Made by a program: the position numbers and the translations under genes. Of a DNA stretch of 64,000 nt, positions 55,043 through 64,000 are shown piece by piece. Below the pieces are notes generated by a model, which saw nothing but the letters and a program-made list of their open reading frames with translations, did not search any database and was not told the origin of the DNA. The stretch covers positions 1 through 64,000 of the forward strand of contig CAMVAT010000009.1 in assembly GCA_947165505.1 (NCBI GenBank), given 5' to 3'. Source of the stretch: an uncultured Prevotellaceae bacterium (GTDB lineage Bacteria; Bacteroidota; Bacteroidia; Bacteroidales; Bacteroidaceae). The stretch's first letter is position 1; every line of letters begins with the position of its first letter.

Positions 55043-55298
55043 TTTTAATATTCTAAAAAATTGTTTATGTCTGCGATGCTACGCGAATGATTATTTTTAT
55101 CTGCGACGCTACACGAATGATTACTCTTATCTGCGACGCTACACGAATACGCATGAATGAAACACGAATGATTCATCAATGATATCTTGTGTGATTTGCT
55201 TGCGGCAGCCCCCATTTTCAGAGTAACCACTCCCCTCCCTGCAAGGGAGGGGACGGGGGTGGGTCTGCTTGGGGAGGGGACGGGGGTGAGGCTTTCAA
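55043..55298 (-). repeat. Spacer with TCTGCGACGCTACACGAATG repeats, copy 1
   Basis: A near copy of 51252-51505. The unit TCTGCGAYGCTACRCGAAT occurs three times (starting near 55070, 55099 and 55129), followed by the CACGAATGATTCATCAATGA block and a CCCTCCCTGCAAGGGAGGGG palindrome near 55233-55252. Confidence 0.88.
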
Positions 55299-58200
55299 TT
55301 ACTTCACCACGACTTTCTTGCCGTTGACGATATAGGCGCCGCGCTGTGCGGGAGTATCGCCCATGCGCTGACCTTGGAGGTTGTAGTAGCTGCCCTCGGC
55401 AGCCTCGCCGTCGGCCGCCACATCGCTGATGCCCGTCACCTCGGATGGCATAGACACGAGCGGCATACCCTTGCATTGCTGAGTGGTGCACCAGCCATCG
55501 ACCACCGCCACCTGATAGTTGTCGAGGTCGAAGCCCTCAGCGATGTTGACGGTGATGCGTGCCACCTCGCCGTCGGTGCCGGCAAAGGTGTAGAGGCCGT
55601 GGTCGTCGCCATTCGTTGTGCTGCAGAGCACCTTGAGCATGCTGTTGCCCTGCTGTTGTGCGGCAAAGAAGTTGGTGCGCTGCGCCGTGGTGCGTACATT
55701 GCTCAACTGCGCCAGCACGCCCTCATCGCCTGTGGCGACGGTGACGCCCTCGGGCAAGAGGAGGGTGAACTCATATCCCACCATGGGCTGTGCATTCTTG
55801 ACTCTGACGGACAGCACCTGCTGCGAGCCCGGCACGGCATCGGTGAGGGGCTGCACATACACCACATGGTCGGCAGCAGAGAATCCGTCGCCCATGGAAG
55901 CCCTGCGCGGAGCCTGGGCGGGCGTGGTGTCTGGTGCTGGGATGTCCAGGATAATATTGGCTATGCCGAGGAAGTCGGTCACATTGACCTTGGCATCGTT
56001 GTTGATGTCAGCCCCCTTGGTGTAGAACACCGATGGCGAGCATCCGAGGATGTTAGAGGCCACAGAGGTAAAGTCTGTCACATTCACCATTTCATCGTAG
56101 TTGACATCGCCCGGTGTCACCTTGTTGACCGTACGGAAGGAGAACATACGTGCCGAGCGGGCAGCATTGGCAGGCAACACGCTGGCCGTGGGCAGCTGCA
56201 GGTAGGCGGAGTTGGCGCGCAGCCAGATGTCCCAGCCCGAATACACGCGGTAGAACTTCTCCTCGCCCGAGATGGTGGCCGAGAGGTTGGTGCCGTTCAA
56301 CTTCTTATAATTATAGGTAAGCACGTAGTTAGTCATGTCTGTGCCGTTGGTACAGGGCACTTGCATCTCTCTCGCCACGGGCACCATGAAGCGGTCGTTC
56401 ATCGCCTTGTCTGCATCAGAGACAAATTTACCAGTCTTGTCGTGCATGTCAGGCACGAAGAGGTGGAAGCCGTTACCGTCGCCGAAGGTGTTGAACGCCA
56501 GGTCGTCGCCCTCGCCCAAGCGGCGGATGACACAACCCGTATTGGCAGGCAGCACATAGTTGCCGTCAGAACTACCCACATCGGTGAGCGTCAGTGTCAG
56601 ATTCTCATAGTCGGGGTCGCTCACGATATAGGTCTTGAAGTTCTGGCCGGTGAAGTAAGGCAGCAGTTTGGCATCGATGTCGTGGTCGCGGCTCTCCGAG
56701 GCATAGCCCTTGATGTTCACCTTCTTCGGGTCTGTAGATACCGACAGTTTCTTGAGCAGGAAACCGCCCAGAGTGAGAGTGAGATGTCTCTTCGCTCCGT
56801 TGTTCTTGACGGCTAAGACATACTCATCATCAGCCTGGATGAGATCGCCGTCGTTGACGACGGTGGCATTGCCTGCGCCCTTGAACTGGTAGGCCACATA
56901 CGTATCAGCGTCGGGGGTTGCCGCCATTCTCAGATATACAGCCGCATTGGCAGGTACGTTCGGAACGACCAGTTTATGCGCCCAACACTCCGCGCCGTTG
57001 AGTTCCATTCCCTCATGATGTATTCTCCATTGCCCGCTGTTGGTATTGTCGTCATCGGTATTGAACCACTGGTCGGGATTGTTGTCATCGGTATAGAACC
57101 ACAGTCCTTGCGTTTCAGGCACCACATCACCATCAGCCCACAACTGGTTGCCGTCAATCTCTGCGGCTGTTTCAAAGATGTTATCACTTGGCATCTGCGT
57201 CTCGTCATCCTGTTTTTGGCTGTTCAGGCGCAAGACATAAGTGTTGTCTTCAGCATCCTCTGACGTCTGCCAGAGCGAGAGGTCTCTTGCCGTGTTATGA
57301 TAAGATTGCTGCCACTGTTCGTCCGTCATCGTGTTGAAGGCGGGTTTCTGGAGTCCTAAGGCATCCTCGGCATCAAACCGATCTGTGTTAGAGCCAAACC
57401 CGGTCATATCCATGAAGTCCCACGTATAGGGATACGTCATCGTCTGCTGATAGGCCACGGTCACGTTATGGTCGGCGTAGTCGGCCACGTACTTCATATT
57501 CTTCTCCATGTCCTTGGCACGCATGCGGAAGGTACCGATATCACCCGCCGAGTGGGCGTAGGTGAACGTGTTGAAAGCAGCATCCTTAGGATCGGTCACG
57601 GTGCTGGTGGTGAGTGCCGGGGTGTTCTTGTACTTGCCTGTCTGGGCTATCACCTCGTTGGTCTGCTGTGTTCCGTCGGCAGCCAGCCTCTGGTCCTTGC
57701 CGAAGTATTTGAGTGTCCAGGTACTGGGTTCGCCCACTTCGGTTTGTGCGTCAGGGACTGCATCGTTGGGGTCTGGCTCCGTGCTCCACAGCAGGAACTT
57801 GTCGTCGGCCGTCTTGCCGACAATGTCGTTGGTGATGATGCGGTCGCCACGGTATATCTGCACGCTGTAGATCTTGCAGAGTGAGCCTTCCTTCATCTCG
57901 AAGACCATGTCGGCCGGTCCACCCTGTCCGTCGCCCTTTGCGAAGAAGTGATAGCATCCGTGGTAGTAAGGATCGCTGCCGCCCATCCACTGTGAGCCGC
58001 CCACCACATAGTCGTCGGTGGGGAGGATCTCGTTGTGCAGGGCATCGTAGGCATTTCTGATGCTGAACTTAGCCTGCGCCAACAGGTTGAGCTCGCCGAT
58101 GCCCATGTGTATGATCACGCGGTCGTCTTTCATCAGCCAGGGGATACGGAACTTACCGCCCTCCATCACGCAGATGAAGCGGTCGGGGTCGGTCGTCTCC

Positions 58201-61200
58201 GCGGAAGAATGAGCCACCTCCTTGCCGTACTCGTCGAAGATGCCGCTCTGTCCGGAGCTCGTCTGCAAGACCATGCCCTCCGAGTCCCAAATCATATCGG
58301 CGTTGTCGCCCTCCATATCATATTTGTTGACGAATACCGGGTCATACAACTGGCCGTTGTTCACCAGGTTGAAGTTGAACATCCAGTCTGAACGGATCTG
58401 TTCGAACTCATCTTTATAGTCAATCTCCTCGCGAAGCAGCGAGCGATACTTATCCCCGTCTTTGGCGTCGTTCTTAGGCATGCGCTCCATCACGTCGGCT
58501 GCACTGCTGTATGAGCTGAGGTTCTCGCCAAAATAATTGTTGAAATAATGTCCTAAATCCTTCTCGACGGCATAGCCGCTTTCTGTGTTAGAGAATACTT
58601 TGGAATACGTTCCTTGTGCTGAGGCTTCCGACGAATTGTAAGTCTCATTCTCCCAAGTCAGCCCTTGCAACGATGTGGTAGAGAAATCCCAGACATGCCC
58701 TCTGGGCGCACCGGCCTTGTCGTACTGCTCATCGGCGCTATAGGCGATGGTGAGGGTATAGAGAGGTTCTGACTTGTCGCTAGGATTACCGATCTTGATG
58801 AGGATGGTGCCGCCCGGGTTTTCGCGATTAGCAAACACGATATTGTCTATCATGAGTTTCCCATCCATATCATTAGGTCTTTCTCTCCAGATATAGGGAT
58901 GGCACGACACGATATTGCCCGACATCTTCTTGACCGTGATCTTTGCCCCGTTATAGCCCTTCACATTGGCCAGTTCGTATTCATACTTACCCTGATTCGT
59001 GGGGTCGTCGGGATTGGGCACTCCATGTTTATCCGCATCACTGTTTTTATAAACAGCCGCAGTACCGTTGGGCACCCACTTAGCCAATGGGAATATCGAC
59101 CGCTCGGGGGTGAAGTCAACCCACAGCAGTTCGGCTACGCCGCAGGCCCGGGTCTGGTTGGGATTAAACTCTATCGGCCGCCATTCAATATTATTCCCAT
59201 AAGTGCTTGGTACACTCTGATTGGGTTGCTGGCCATGTAGATAGGCTCCATTATCACTAGAGTTATAGAAAGCGTCGTCGCTATTCCATGCGCCATATAA
59301 ATAATAGGTATAGCCAGCCTGCAGGTTGATTTCTTTCGTGGTGTAGTAGTCGCCGTTTTTCACCTCGTTCAGCAGTTCGAACACCGGGGCGGGATTGGGA
59401 TTGTCTTTCGTGGGCGCAGGTATCGTCACCAGATAGTACGGGCACTTCACATCCAGTGTCTGCTCGTTGGGTCTGTCAAACAGCTCCGTCCACCCCGGGT
59501 TGGAATAGACAGCGTCGCCGGCATAGTCCCAACGGTAGTAGTTCATGCTGTTGGCTTTGAATTTCAGTTTCATCTTGCCGCTCTCCTCGGGCTTGAACAC
59601 GTAGTAGGTGCCTGTCTGCGGGAGCCGGGCGGTGGAGGCGCTGTAATTCGTGCCGGGCACCAAGTCGAACTTGGGGATATAGTGGCTGCCGTCGTCGCTC
59701 TTGGTGACACCGGGAATCTTGTAGCCATCCACGGCATTGACGTACGACACGTAGCCATCGACGGAATGCTTGGGGTCGTTCTCTTTCTTCGATGCCACCA
59801 CGAGGGCATGCTGACTGGGGTCGTCGTTGCCGATATGTATCTCCAATCCGCCCGGCATGATATGCTCTTTCGCTTGCAATTCGCCGGAGATATTGAAATG
59901 GGCCGTGTAACGATAGTCTTGCTGGTCGTAATCATCGACCATCATGGCCTGGTGGTCGCTGTAGATCTTAATCTTCACCAGACGGTTGACCGGACCGTTC
60001 TTGATGCCGAAGTCCAGATGACCGTTTTCGGCTATCACGTAGGTCTTGGTGTAATACAGCTGATACTCATCGGGCACGTTGTTCTGTGCAATGCCGTAAT
60101 CAGGCGATATGTTTCCCTCGTTTCGCTGCCAGTCTATCTGCACAGGCATGCCTCCGGCGATGAACTGGTCTTCATTCTCATTATATACACCATCGTTCCA
60201 TTTGTCGGCAAAGGCAGCGCAGCCCGCATAGGTGGAACTATTCCCCGCGCTGGAGAAGACCAGGTCTTCAGGACCTCCCATGTAGGAGACGAGCACACGG
60301 TCGCCCACACGCAGGTTACACACGCTGAAGTTGCTCCATACACCGTTTGTATTGTCTGTAGGGGGCCGCAGGCCGAAATTGAAACGCCACGACGCATCCG
60401 TCTGTTCAACGGCTATCCTGTTGTTGGCCGTAATCTTCGAGGCGTCGAACGTGATGTATCGGGCTTCTTTCCCGTTCAATTTGAATCCTGCACCATTGTT
60501 CGTGTTAAACTGGGTGTCGTTGCTGGGTTGTGCGTTGTTGTTATTGCCTTTGTAGGTGAACTCATCGTACATGTCGTATTCCTCATAGCCGGGATCATAG
60601 TCGAAAGCAGGGTCTTTCACTTCTTTGTAAACCCGGATGCCTATGTAGCGGATGCCTGGATAATTGCCGCTTTCATTGGTCAGTCTTAACGCCAGCACAC
60701 CATCGTTATTGGTGACGGTAAGGCTTTGCGACCGGTCGGCATTCTGCGGAAGTTGTATCCCGCTTGTTCCGGCATCGCCTGCACTGGTATTACTTGACAT
60801 CAGGTAGCATCGAGTGTTACTGGCCAACTGGATGGTCACCTGGTCGTTGACACCCAGATGGTGGATATAGACATAGCGCTCGCTCCCGTCGGTGGCGTCG
60901 AACTGCAAGTATGAAGGGTCATTCTCCCTTCCTCCGTCATGACCGATATTAAACCGGTTGGTATTATTTACAGACAGGCGGTATTCGTTGTTGTACAGGG
61001 TATTGGCCTGCGACACGAACCAAGTGCGTTTCGTGCCTCCATTCTCCGACTGACTGATTGACCGAAGATAGTTGCCAGCCCACTCCATTTGGACACGTTC
61101 GCCAAACTGATCACTGTAGCTAACCCTATAGCCAGAGAAGTCGATGTTATCATCGACGTACGTATAGGCCTGCGTCTGCGCGTGTACACCCATTTCCAAC

Positions 61201-61241
61201 AGGCACATCAAAATAGCAAATGTTAATAGCCTAGTTTTCAT
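55299..61241 (-). CDS. Giant secreted protein with dockerin-like and cohesin-like modules, 1980 aa
   Basis: The start at 61241 gives the signal peptide MKTRLLTFAILMCLLEMGVH; an ATG 30 bp upstream is less likely. Most of the protein is beta-rich repeats of unknown type. Near residues 1708-1765 two dockerin-type calcium loops are visible (GDVNYDEMVNVTDF and ADINNDAKVNVTDF), followed by a cohesin-like region (about 1790-1925: SVRVKNAQPMVGYEFTLLLP, VARITVNIAEGF) and the tail YYNLQGQRM ... AYIVNGKK. Residues about 1490-1700 are nearly the same as the end of the 1018-aa protein. No catalytic motif is seen; a surface matrix or glycan-binding protein is possible. It has a -7 box at 61286-61293 and a peptide gene downstream. 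Confidence 0.87.
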   Translation of the reverse strand: MKTRLLTFAILMCLLEMGVHAQTQAYTYVDDNIDFSGYRVSYSDQFGERVQMEWAGNYLRSISQSENGGTKRTWFVSQANTLYNNEYRLSVNNTNRFNIGHDGGRENDPSYLQFDATDGSERYVYIHHLGVNDQVTIQLASNTRCYLMSSNTSAGDAGTSGIQLPQNADRSQSLTVTNNDGVLALRLTNESGNYPGIRYIGIRVYKEVKDPAFDYDPGYEEYDMYDEFTYKGNNNNAQPSNDTQFNTNNGAGFKLNGKEARYITFDASKITANNRIAVEQTDASWRFNFGLRPPTDNTNGVWSNFSVCNLRVGDRVLVSYMGGPEDLVFSSAGNSSTYAGCAAFADKWNDGVYNENEDQFIAGGMPVQIDWQRNEGNISPDYGIAQNNVPDEYQLYYTKTYVIAENGHLDFGIKNGPVNRLVKIKIYSDHQAMMVDDYDQQDYRYTAHFNISGELQAKEHIMPGGLEIHIGNDDPSQHALVVASKKENDPKHSVDGYVSYVNAVDGYKIPGVTKSDDGSHYIPKFDLVPGTNYSASTARLPQTGTYYVFKPEESGKMKLKFKANSMNYYRWDYAGDAVYSNPGWTELFDRPNEQTLDVKCPYYLVTIPAPTKDNPNPAPVFELLNEVKNGDYYTTKEINLQAGYTYYLYGAWNSDDAFYNSSDNGAYLHGQQPNQSVPSTYGNNIEWRPIEFNPNQTRACGVAELLWVDFTPERSIFPLAKWVPNGTAAVYKNSDADKHGVPNPDDPTNQGKYEYELANVKGYNGAKITVKKMSGNIVSCHPYIWRERPNDMDGKLMIDNIVFANRENPGGTILIKIGNPSDKSEPLYTLTIAYSADEQYDKAGAPRGHVWDFSTTSLQGLTWENETYNSSEASAQGTYSKVFSNTESGYAVEKDLGHYFNNYFGENLSSYSSAADVMERMPKNDAKDGDKYRSLLREEIDYKDEFEQIRSDWMFNFNLVNNGQLYDPVFVNKYDMEGDNADMIWDSEGMVLQTSSGQSGIFDEYGKEVAHSSAETTDPDRFICVMEGGKFRIPWLMKDDRVIIHMGIGELNLLAQAKFSIRNAYDALHNEILPTDDYVVGGSQWMGGSDPYYHGCYHFFAKGDGQGGPADMVFEMKEGSLCKIYSVQIYRGDRIITNDIVGKTADDKFLLWSTEPDPNDAVPDAQTEVGEPSTWTLKYFGKDQRLAADGTQQTNEVIAQTGKYKNTPALTTSTVTDPKDAAFNTFTYAHSAGDIGTFRMRAKDMEKNMKYVADYADHNVTVAYQQTMTYPYTWDFMDMTGFGSNTDRFDAEDALGLQKPAFNTMTDEQWQQSYHNTARDLSLWQTSEDAEDNTYVLRLNSQKQDDETQMPSDNIFETAAEIDGNQLWADGDVVPETQGLWFYTDDNNPDQWFNTDDDNTNSGQWRIHHEGMELNGAECWAHKLVVPNVPANAAVYLRMAATPDADTYVAYQFKGAGNATVVNDGDLIQADDEYVLAVKNNGAKRHLTLTLGGFLLKKLSVSTDPKKVNIKGYASESRDHDIDAKLLPYFTGQNFKTYIVSDPDYENLTLTLTDVGSSDGNYVLPANTGCVIRRLGEGDDLAFNTFGDGNGFHLFVPDMHDKTGKFVSDADKAMNDRFMVPVAREMQVPCTNGTDMTNYVLTYNYKKLNGTNLSATISGEEKFYRVYSGWDIWLRANSAYLQLPTASVLPANAARSARMFSFRTVNKVTPGDVNYDEMVNVTDFTSVASNILGCSPSVFYTKGADINNDAKVNVTDFLGIANIILDIPAPDTTPAQAPRRASMGDGFSAADHVVYVQPLTDAVPGSQQVLSVRVKNAQPMVGYEFTLLLPEGVTVATGDEGVLAQLSNVRTTAQRTNFFAAQQQGNSMLKVLCSTTNGDDHGLYTFAGTDGEVARITVNIAEGFDLDNYQVAVVDGWCTTQQCKGMPLVSMPSEVTGISDVAADGEAAEGSYYNLQGQRMGDTPAQRGAYIVNGKKVVVK

Positions 61242-61285
61242 TACTTGAATTTTTAAAGATTGATACCACACTTATTTATCGACGG

Positions 61286-61293
61286 CAAAGTTA
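61286..61293 (-). promoter_or_regulatory. -7 box (TAACTTTG) for the 1980-aa gene
   Basis: A TAnnTTTG match 45 bp before the start at 61241. The -33 region is AT-rich without a clear TTTG. Confidence 0.5.
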
Positions 61294-61554
61294 CCACATT
61301 ATATAATATATATAGCGACGATATGTTACGAAGACTTAGCATGTAGTTACACTAAGTAATAAGTCATTACAAACTAATATTTTTTAATAATAAATTCGTA
61401 CTTTTTTGCGAATTTATATGTTAAATACTCATTTTTATCGGTTGATTATGCCATTTCGCACAAGTTCAGCGACAGGGGGATGGCTGCGAAGAAAGGCTGT
61501 CGCAGGGGAAAGGTGAGGGAGCGGTAGGAGGAGCAGATGGCAGGCAAAAATAAA

Positions 61555-61578
61555 TGGAGCTGACTCACGTCAGCTCCA
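61555..61578 (-). terminator. Perfect 10-bp hairpin with minus-strand T run
   Basis: TGGAGCTGAC pairs with GTCAGCTCCA around TCAC; TTTATTTTTG follows on the minus strand. It is 480 bp past the esterase stop, so it may be a second-line terminator or belong to an unseen small RNA. Confidence 0.6.
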
Positions 61579-61976
61579 GTTACGAAATGAAAATACAAAA
61601 ACTGCTAAAACTATTATTGTTAGATGTGTAATGTATAATGGATAATAAGCTATATGCGGTGTATGATGTATAGTCAATCGGGGTACTTTGCTTTTTGATT
61701 GCATTTGCCGTTTTTCTACGATGCAAAGATAAGGCAAAATATCAAAATATATTTACTAATTCGTACCAAAGACTTTGCAAAATGTTTCATCATGAAAAAA
61801 AATGAGTAAAATGATTCATTTGGGAGGCAAAACAAAAACAATTTGACAAGTTATTTAAAAAAAGAGTTGTCAGAAGTGGCAAAAAAAATCGAGATTTGGC
61901 ATTTTTTTTAAAAGTAAGTCGCCAAAAGTGGGACAAGATATACTGATTTGGCGATGATTCCCCTATTATGACACGC

Positions 61977-62018
61977 TGACGCGGCATACAGCCGGAAACC
62001 AGGCTGCATGCCGCGTCA
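61977..62018 (-). terminator. Strong hairpin after the carboxylesterase gene
   Basis: TGACGCGGCAT-A-CAGCC pairs with GGCTG-C-ATGCCGCGTCA (one mismatch), 41 bp past the stop at 62060. The T run is missing on both sides, so it may stabilise the 3' end rather than terminate alone. Confidence 0.6.
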
Positions 62019-62059
62019 CGATTATTCTTCGACACGTCAAATGATCAACGTTCAACATA

Positions 62060-63538
62060 TCAAATGGGGTCGCCCATGGCAGAGGCCTCGGCATCCTTCT
62101 CGTCGAGCCGGAAGAGCATGAACTGCGGCTGCTCGGCGGTGCAGGGTTTCCACCCCAGGGCCTCGGCATCCTCGCCGTTGGGGTCGCCATACTTGGCGAA
62201 GTTGGTCCATGCGGTGAGCATCTTCTCAGCCAGGTCCCAGTCGCCCTGTGTCCACGGCCGCCAACAGTGCTTCAGACTCTTGAACACAAACCACAGGTCG
62301 CTGCTGTGGAAGGCGCCCTTCAGGCGGTTGGTGATCTCGGGATGGTGCCCGTCGTCGGGCAGGGGGCGGGCAAACTCGTATGCCCAAGCCTTGCCGCCCT
62401 TCTGCTGCCGCACCTTGCAAAACTCGGCGATGCCGGGACCCATCGCTCCCATGTCGTTGAGGGTATAGCCTATCATATAGGGCACGTCGGCAATGGTGCC
62501 CTCGCGCGTGGCTTGATTAAACGCTTTCTGCGATACATATCCGTCGATGATGGGTCGCTGCATCAAAAACACCTCGGCTTTGTTCACCCGGTTGTAGAGG
62601 TCGCCCACGGTATAAAGGAGTTCGGTGGGTGCCTGGCGCAGCTGCTCCAGCGAGGTCAACTGTGCCCAGTCCATCACTTTCTTGGTCTCGGCCTCGCTCT
62701 CAGCCAGCGTGGGATTGTAGGTGAAGAACTTGTTCACGGGAGTGGCAGGCTTGGCCTCCTCTCCATCCTTCGCCGGCACGTCGATGCCTCCGCCGCTCAT
62801 GATGATGGCCTTGTGGAAGAGTCCGCGCGCCAGCGGCGACTCACAGAGCGTGCGCACGCTGCCCGCGCCTGCGCTCTGTCCGAAGATGGTCACATTGGCG
62901 GGGTCGCCGCCAAACTGCTCGATGTTGTTCTTAATCCATTTGAGCGACTGTATCTGGTCGAGGATACCATAGTTGCCCGACACATGGTTGGGACTCTCTG
63001 CCGACAGTTCGGGGTAGGTCATGAATCCGAAGATGCCCAACCGGTAGTTGATGGTGACGAGCACCACGTCTTTCAATGCCCACTCCAGTCCGTCGAACTC
63101 AGGCTCTGAGCCCCATCCCTCGCGGTAGCCGCCGCCATGAATCCACAGAGCCACAGGCAGTTTCTTGTCCACCTGTCCCGCAGCCTTGGTATAGACATTC
63201 AGGTAGAGGCAGTCTTCGCTGTAGGGAGCCTCGTCGCCATAGCCCCATTCCGAGGCATAAAAACCCGGATAGTGCACAGCCTGGTAGCCGGGATGGCCGA
63301 AACGGTCGCACTGTCTGACCCCCTCCCATGCCACGACGGGCTGCGGCTCCCTCCACCGGAGGTCGCCAATGGGCGGCGCGGCGTAGGGTATGCCCTTATA
63401 GACAAAGACACCGGGGGCTCCGGCAGATACGCCCTGTATCTGTCCGCCCTCGACGGTGAGTATCGGGCTGTCGCTCTTGTCGGTGGTGCCGCACGCCAGA
63501 AAAGCCAAGAGAGGCAGCAGGAAAAATAGTCTTTTCAT
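62060..63538 (-). CDS. Type-B carboxylesterase lipoprotein
   Basis: The 492-aa product has a lipoprotein signal (LLAFLACGTT, cysteine at residue 16) and a complete-looking alpha/beta-hydrolase of the carboxylesterase B family: GIPYAAPPIGDLRWREPQP, SEDCLYLNVY, oxyanion-hole HGGGY and nucleophile S222 in FGQSAGAGS. A histidine near LKHCWRPWTQGDW or in PDDGHHPEI could complete the triad. Bacteroidetes relatives near glycan genes often remove acyl groups from polysaccharides; the substrate here is unknown. A -7 box lies at 63564-63571. It is alone in its transcript, with a strong hairpin downstream. Confidence 0.92.
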   Translation of the reverse strand: MKRLFFLLPLLAFLACGTTDKSDSPILTVEGGQIQGVSAGAPGVFVYKGIPYAAPPIGDLRWREPQPVVAWEGVRQCDRFGHPGYQAVHYPGFYASEWGYGDEAPYSEDCLYLNVYTKAAGQVDKKLPVALWIHGGGYREGWGSEPEFDGLEWALKDVVLVTINYRLGIFGFMTYPELSAESPNHVSGNYGILDQIQSLKWIKNNIEQFGGDPANVTIFGQSAGAGSVRTLCESPLARGLFHKAIIMSGGGIDVPAKDGEEAKPATPVNKFFTYNPTLAESEAETKKVMDWAQLTSLEQLRQAPTELLYTVGDLYNRVNKAEVFLMQRPIIDGYVSQKAFNQATREGTIADVPYMIGYTLNDMGAMGPGIAEFCKVRQQKGGKAWAYEFARPLPDDGHHPEITNRLKGAFHSSDLWFVFKSLKHCWRPWTQGDWDLAEKMLTAWTNFAKYGDPNGEDAEALGWKPCTAEQPQFMLFRLDEKDAEASAMGDPI

Positions 63539-63563
63539 AACTTAGCAATTTGATAATTTTCCG

Positions 63564-63571
63564 CAAAGTTA
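63564..63571 (-). promoter_or_regulatory. -7 box (TAACTTTG) for the carboxylesterase gene
   Basis: A TAnnTTTG match 26 bp before the start at 63538. Confidence 0.5.
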
Positions 63572-63628
63572 CTAACAATTTTTCACAACTGCCCCTCAAT
63601 AGGTTACAGATTCTTTTGAATATGTAAC

Positions 63629-64000
63629 CTAATTGATTAAAAACACTTTTTCTTTACCCTGATACGTGCAATGTATCGTGGCGCGGCCCTCGACGATGGC
63701 ACTGACCTTGATCTGCACAGAGGGGTCGGAGGCTGTGGCCGTAAGTGTGGAATGGTCGGTGAGCCGACCATAGACCTGATAGCGGGTGCAGTCGGTCAGT
63801 CCGTTGGCATTGGTGCTATAGACAGGAGTGGATGGTATGTTGAGTTTCTGTCCGTCGGCCATGATGGTGACCTCAGGCACCACCGGCGGCACACATGGAG
63901 CACCAGGCTTGGAGAACCCGATGCCGTGCAGGTCGAACAGTCCCTCGGGACGCCGGTGTTGCCGCCTGCCCCACTGCGGTTGCTGCGGTTGCTCCACGTC
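63629..64000 (-). CDS. C-terminal fragment of an exported or surface protein, 5' end outside window
   Basis: The frame is open to the right edge, so only the last ~123 residues are visible. The end (VTIMADGQKLNIPSTPVYST, then ATASDPSVQIKVSAIVEGRA and the final KVFLIN) looks like a C-terminal Ig-like beta domain of the type found at the end of glycoside hydrolases. The first ~40 residues (basic, Arg/Gln-rich) look unlike the rest, which may mean a frame change nearby or simply a linker. The family cannot be named. Confidence 0.55.
   Translation of the reverse strand, partial: DVEQPQQPQWGRRQHRRPEGLFDLHGIGFSKPGAPCVPPVVPEVTIMADGQKLNIPSTPVYSTNANGLTDCTRYQVYGRLTDHSTLTATASDPSVQIKVSAIVEGRATIHCTYQGKEKVFLIN

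Larger units (their letters stand above)
61300..62059. other. Long intergenic region with two hairpins
   Basis: No gene is supported. It is AT-rich around 61300-61450 and 61720-61930, with two strong hairpins listed separately. A short plus-strand purine-rich stretch at about 61490-61550 has no clear role. Confidence 0.6.

Noticed and set aside
55299..61241. A cellulosome scaffold
   Set aside because: Only one dockerin pair and one cohesin-like region are seen, with no other dockerin enzyme in the window.

Overview
This window looks like chromosomal DNA from a Prevotella-like member of the Bacteroidales. The reasons are tandem SusC/SusD pairs, Bacteroidetes-type -7 boxes (TAnnTTTG), lipoprotein signal peptides, a shared C-terminal tail on secreted proteins (Y-x-L/I-x-G-R/Q-R ... 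G-x-Y-I-x-N-G-K/R-K), and xylan loci matching the xyn and xus clusters known from Prevotella bryantii. The species cannot be named from sequence alone. No rRNA, tRNA, CRISPR array or transposase gene was seen.

Layout. 1-3.4 kb: a leucine-rich-repeat (BspA-like) surface protein, cut by the left edge, and a 63-aa peptide gene 6 bp downstream. 4.0-6.4 kb (-): pnp, with a duplicated 3' end and a terminator. 6.8-15.7 kb (+): two lipoproteins (one a thioredoxin-fold protein without the CXXC cysteines), a 1226-aa protein of unknown function, a 163-aa FG-GAP-like protein and a DUF3160 protein. They are separated by short tandem repeats, mostly of 7-bp period. 15.9-25.5 kb: a glucuronoxylan cluster with GH35/DUF5597 and GH67 alpha-glucuronidase on minus, and an SGNH esterase, sugar symporter, GH10 xylanase and GH43 enzyme on plus. 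A GxxExxY gene bracketed by inverted 9-bp-period arrays sits between symporter and xylanase. 25.6-31.8 kb: a GH95 enzyme and a divergent membrane AraC regulator that lacks kinase and receiver domains. 32.0-35.0 kb (-): a small secreted protein and two OmpA-like proteins. 35.3-48.6 kb (-): a six-gene xus-type operon (SusC, SusD, short SusC, SusD, DUF1735 lipoprotein, GH10 xylanase with two inserted carbohydrate-binding modules). 48.7-50.8 kb (-): a GH5 enzyme. 51.0-61.2 kb (-): two tandem modules, each made of a very large secreted protein, a ~250-bp repeat-bearing spacer, a 75-77-aa peptide and a terminator. 62.1-63.5 kb (-): a type-B carboxylesterase lipoprotein. 63.6 kb to the right edge: the 3' end of another minus-strand gene.

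How it works together. The xus operon would bind xylan at the surface (SusD-like and DUF1735 lipoproteins), cut it with surface Xyn10C and import oligosaccharides through the TonB-dependent SusC-like porins. GH67, GH10, the esterase and GH35 would trim substituted oligosaccharides in the periplasm, the symporter would carry them across the inner membrane, and GH43 would finish in the cytoplasm. No hybrid two-component xylan regulator (XynR/XusR type) is present here.

The least explained parts are (1) the large-secreted-protein plus small YxxP-peptide modules, seen three times; (2) the GxxExxY cassette with inverted flanking arrays inside a xylan operon; (3) the 1226-aa / FG-GAP / DUF3160 block; and (4) repeats of 7- and 9-bp period that have moved into the ends and even the interior of coding regions.
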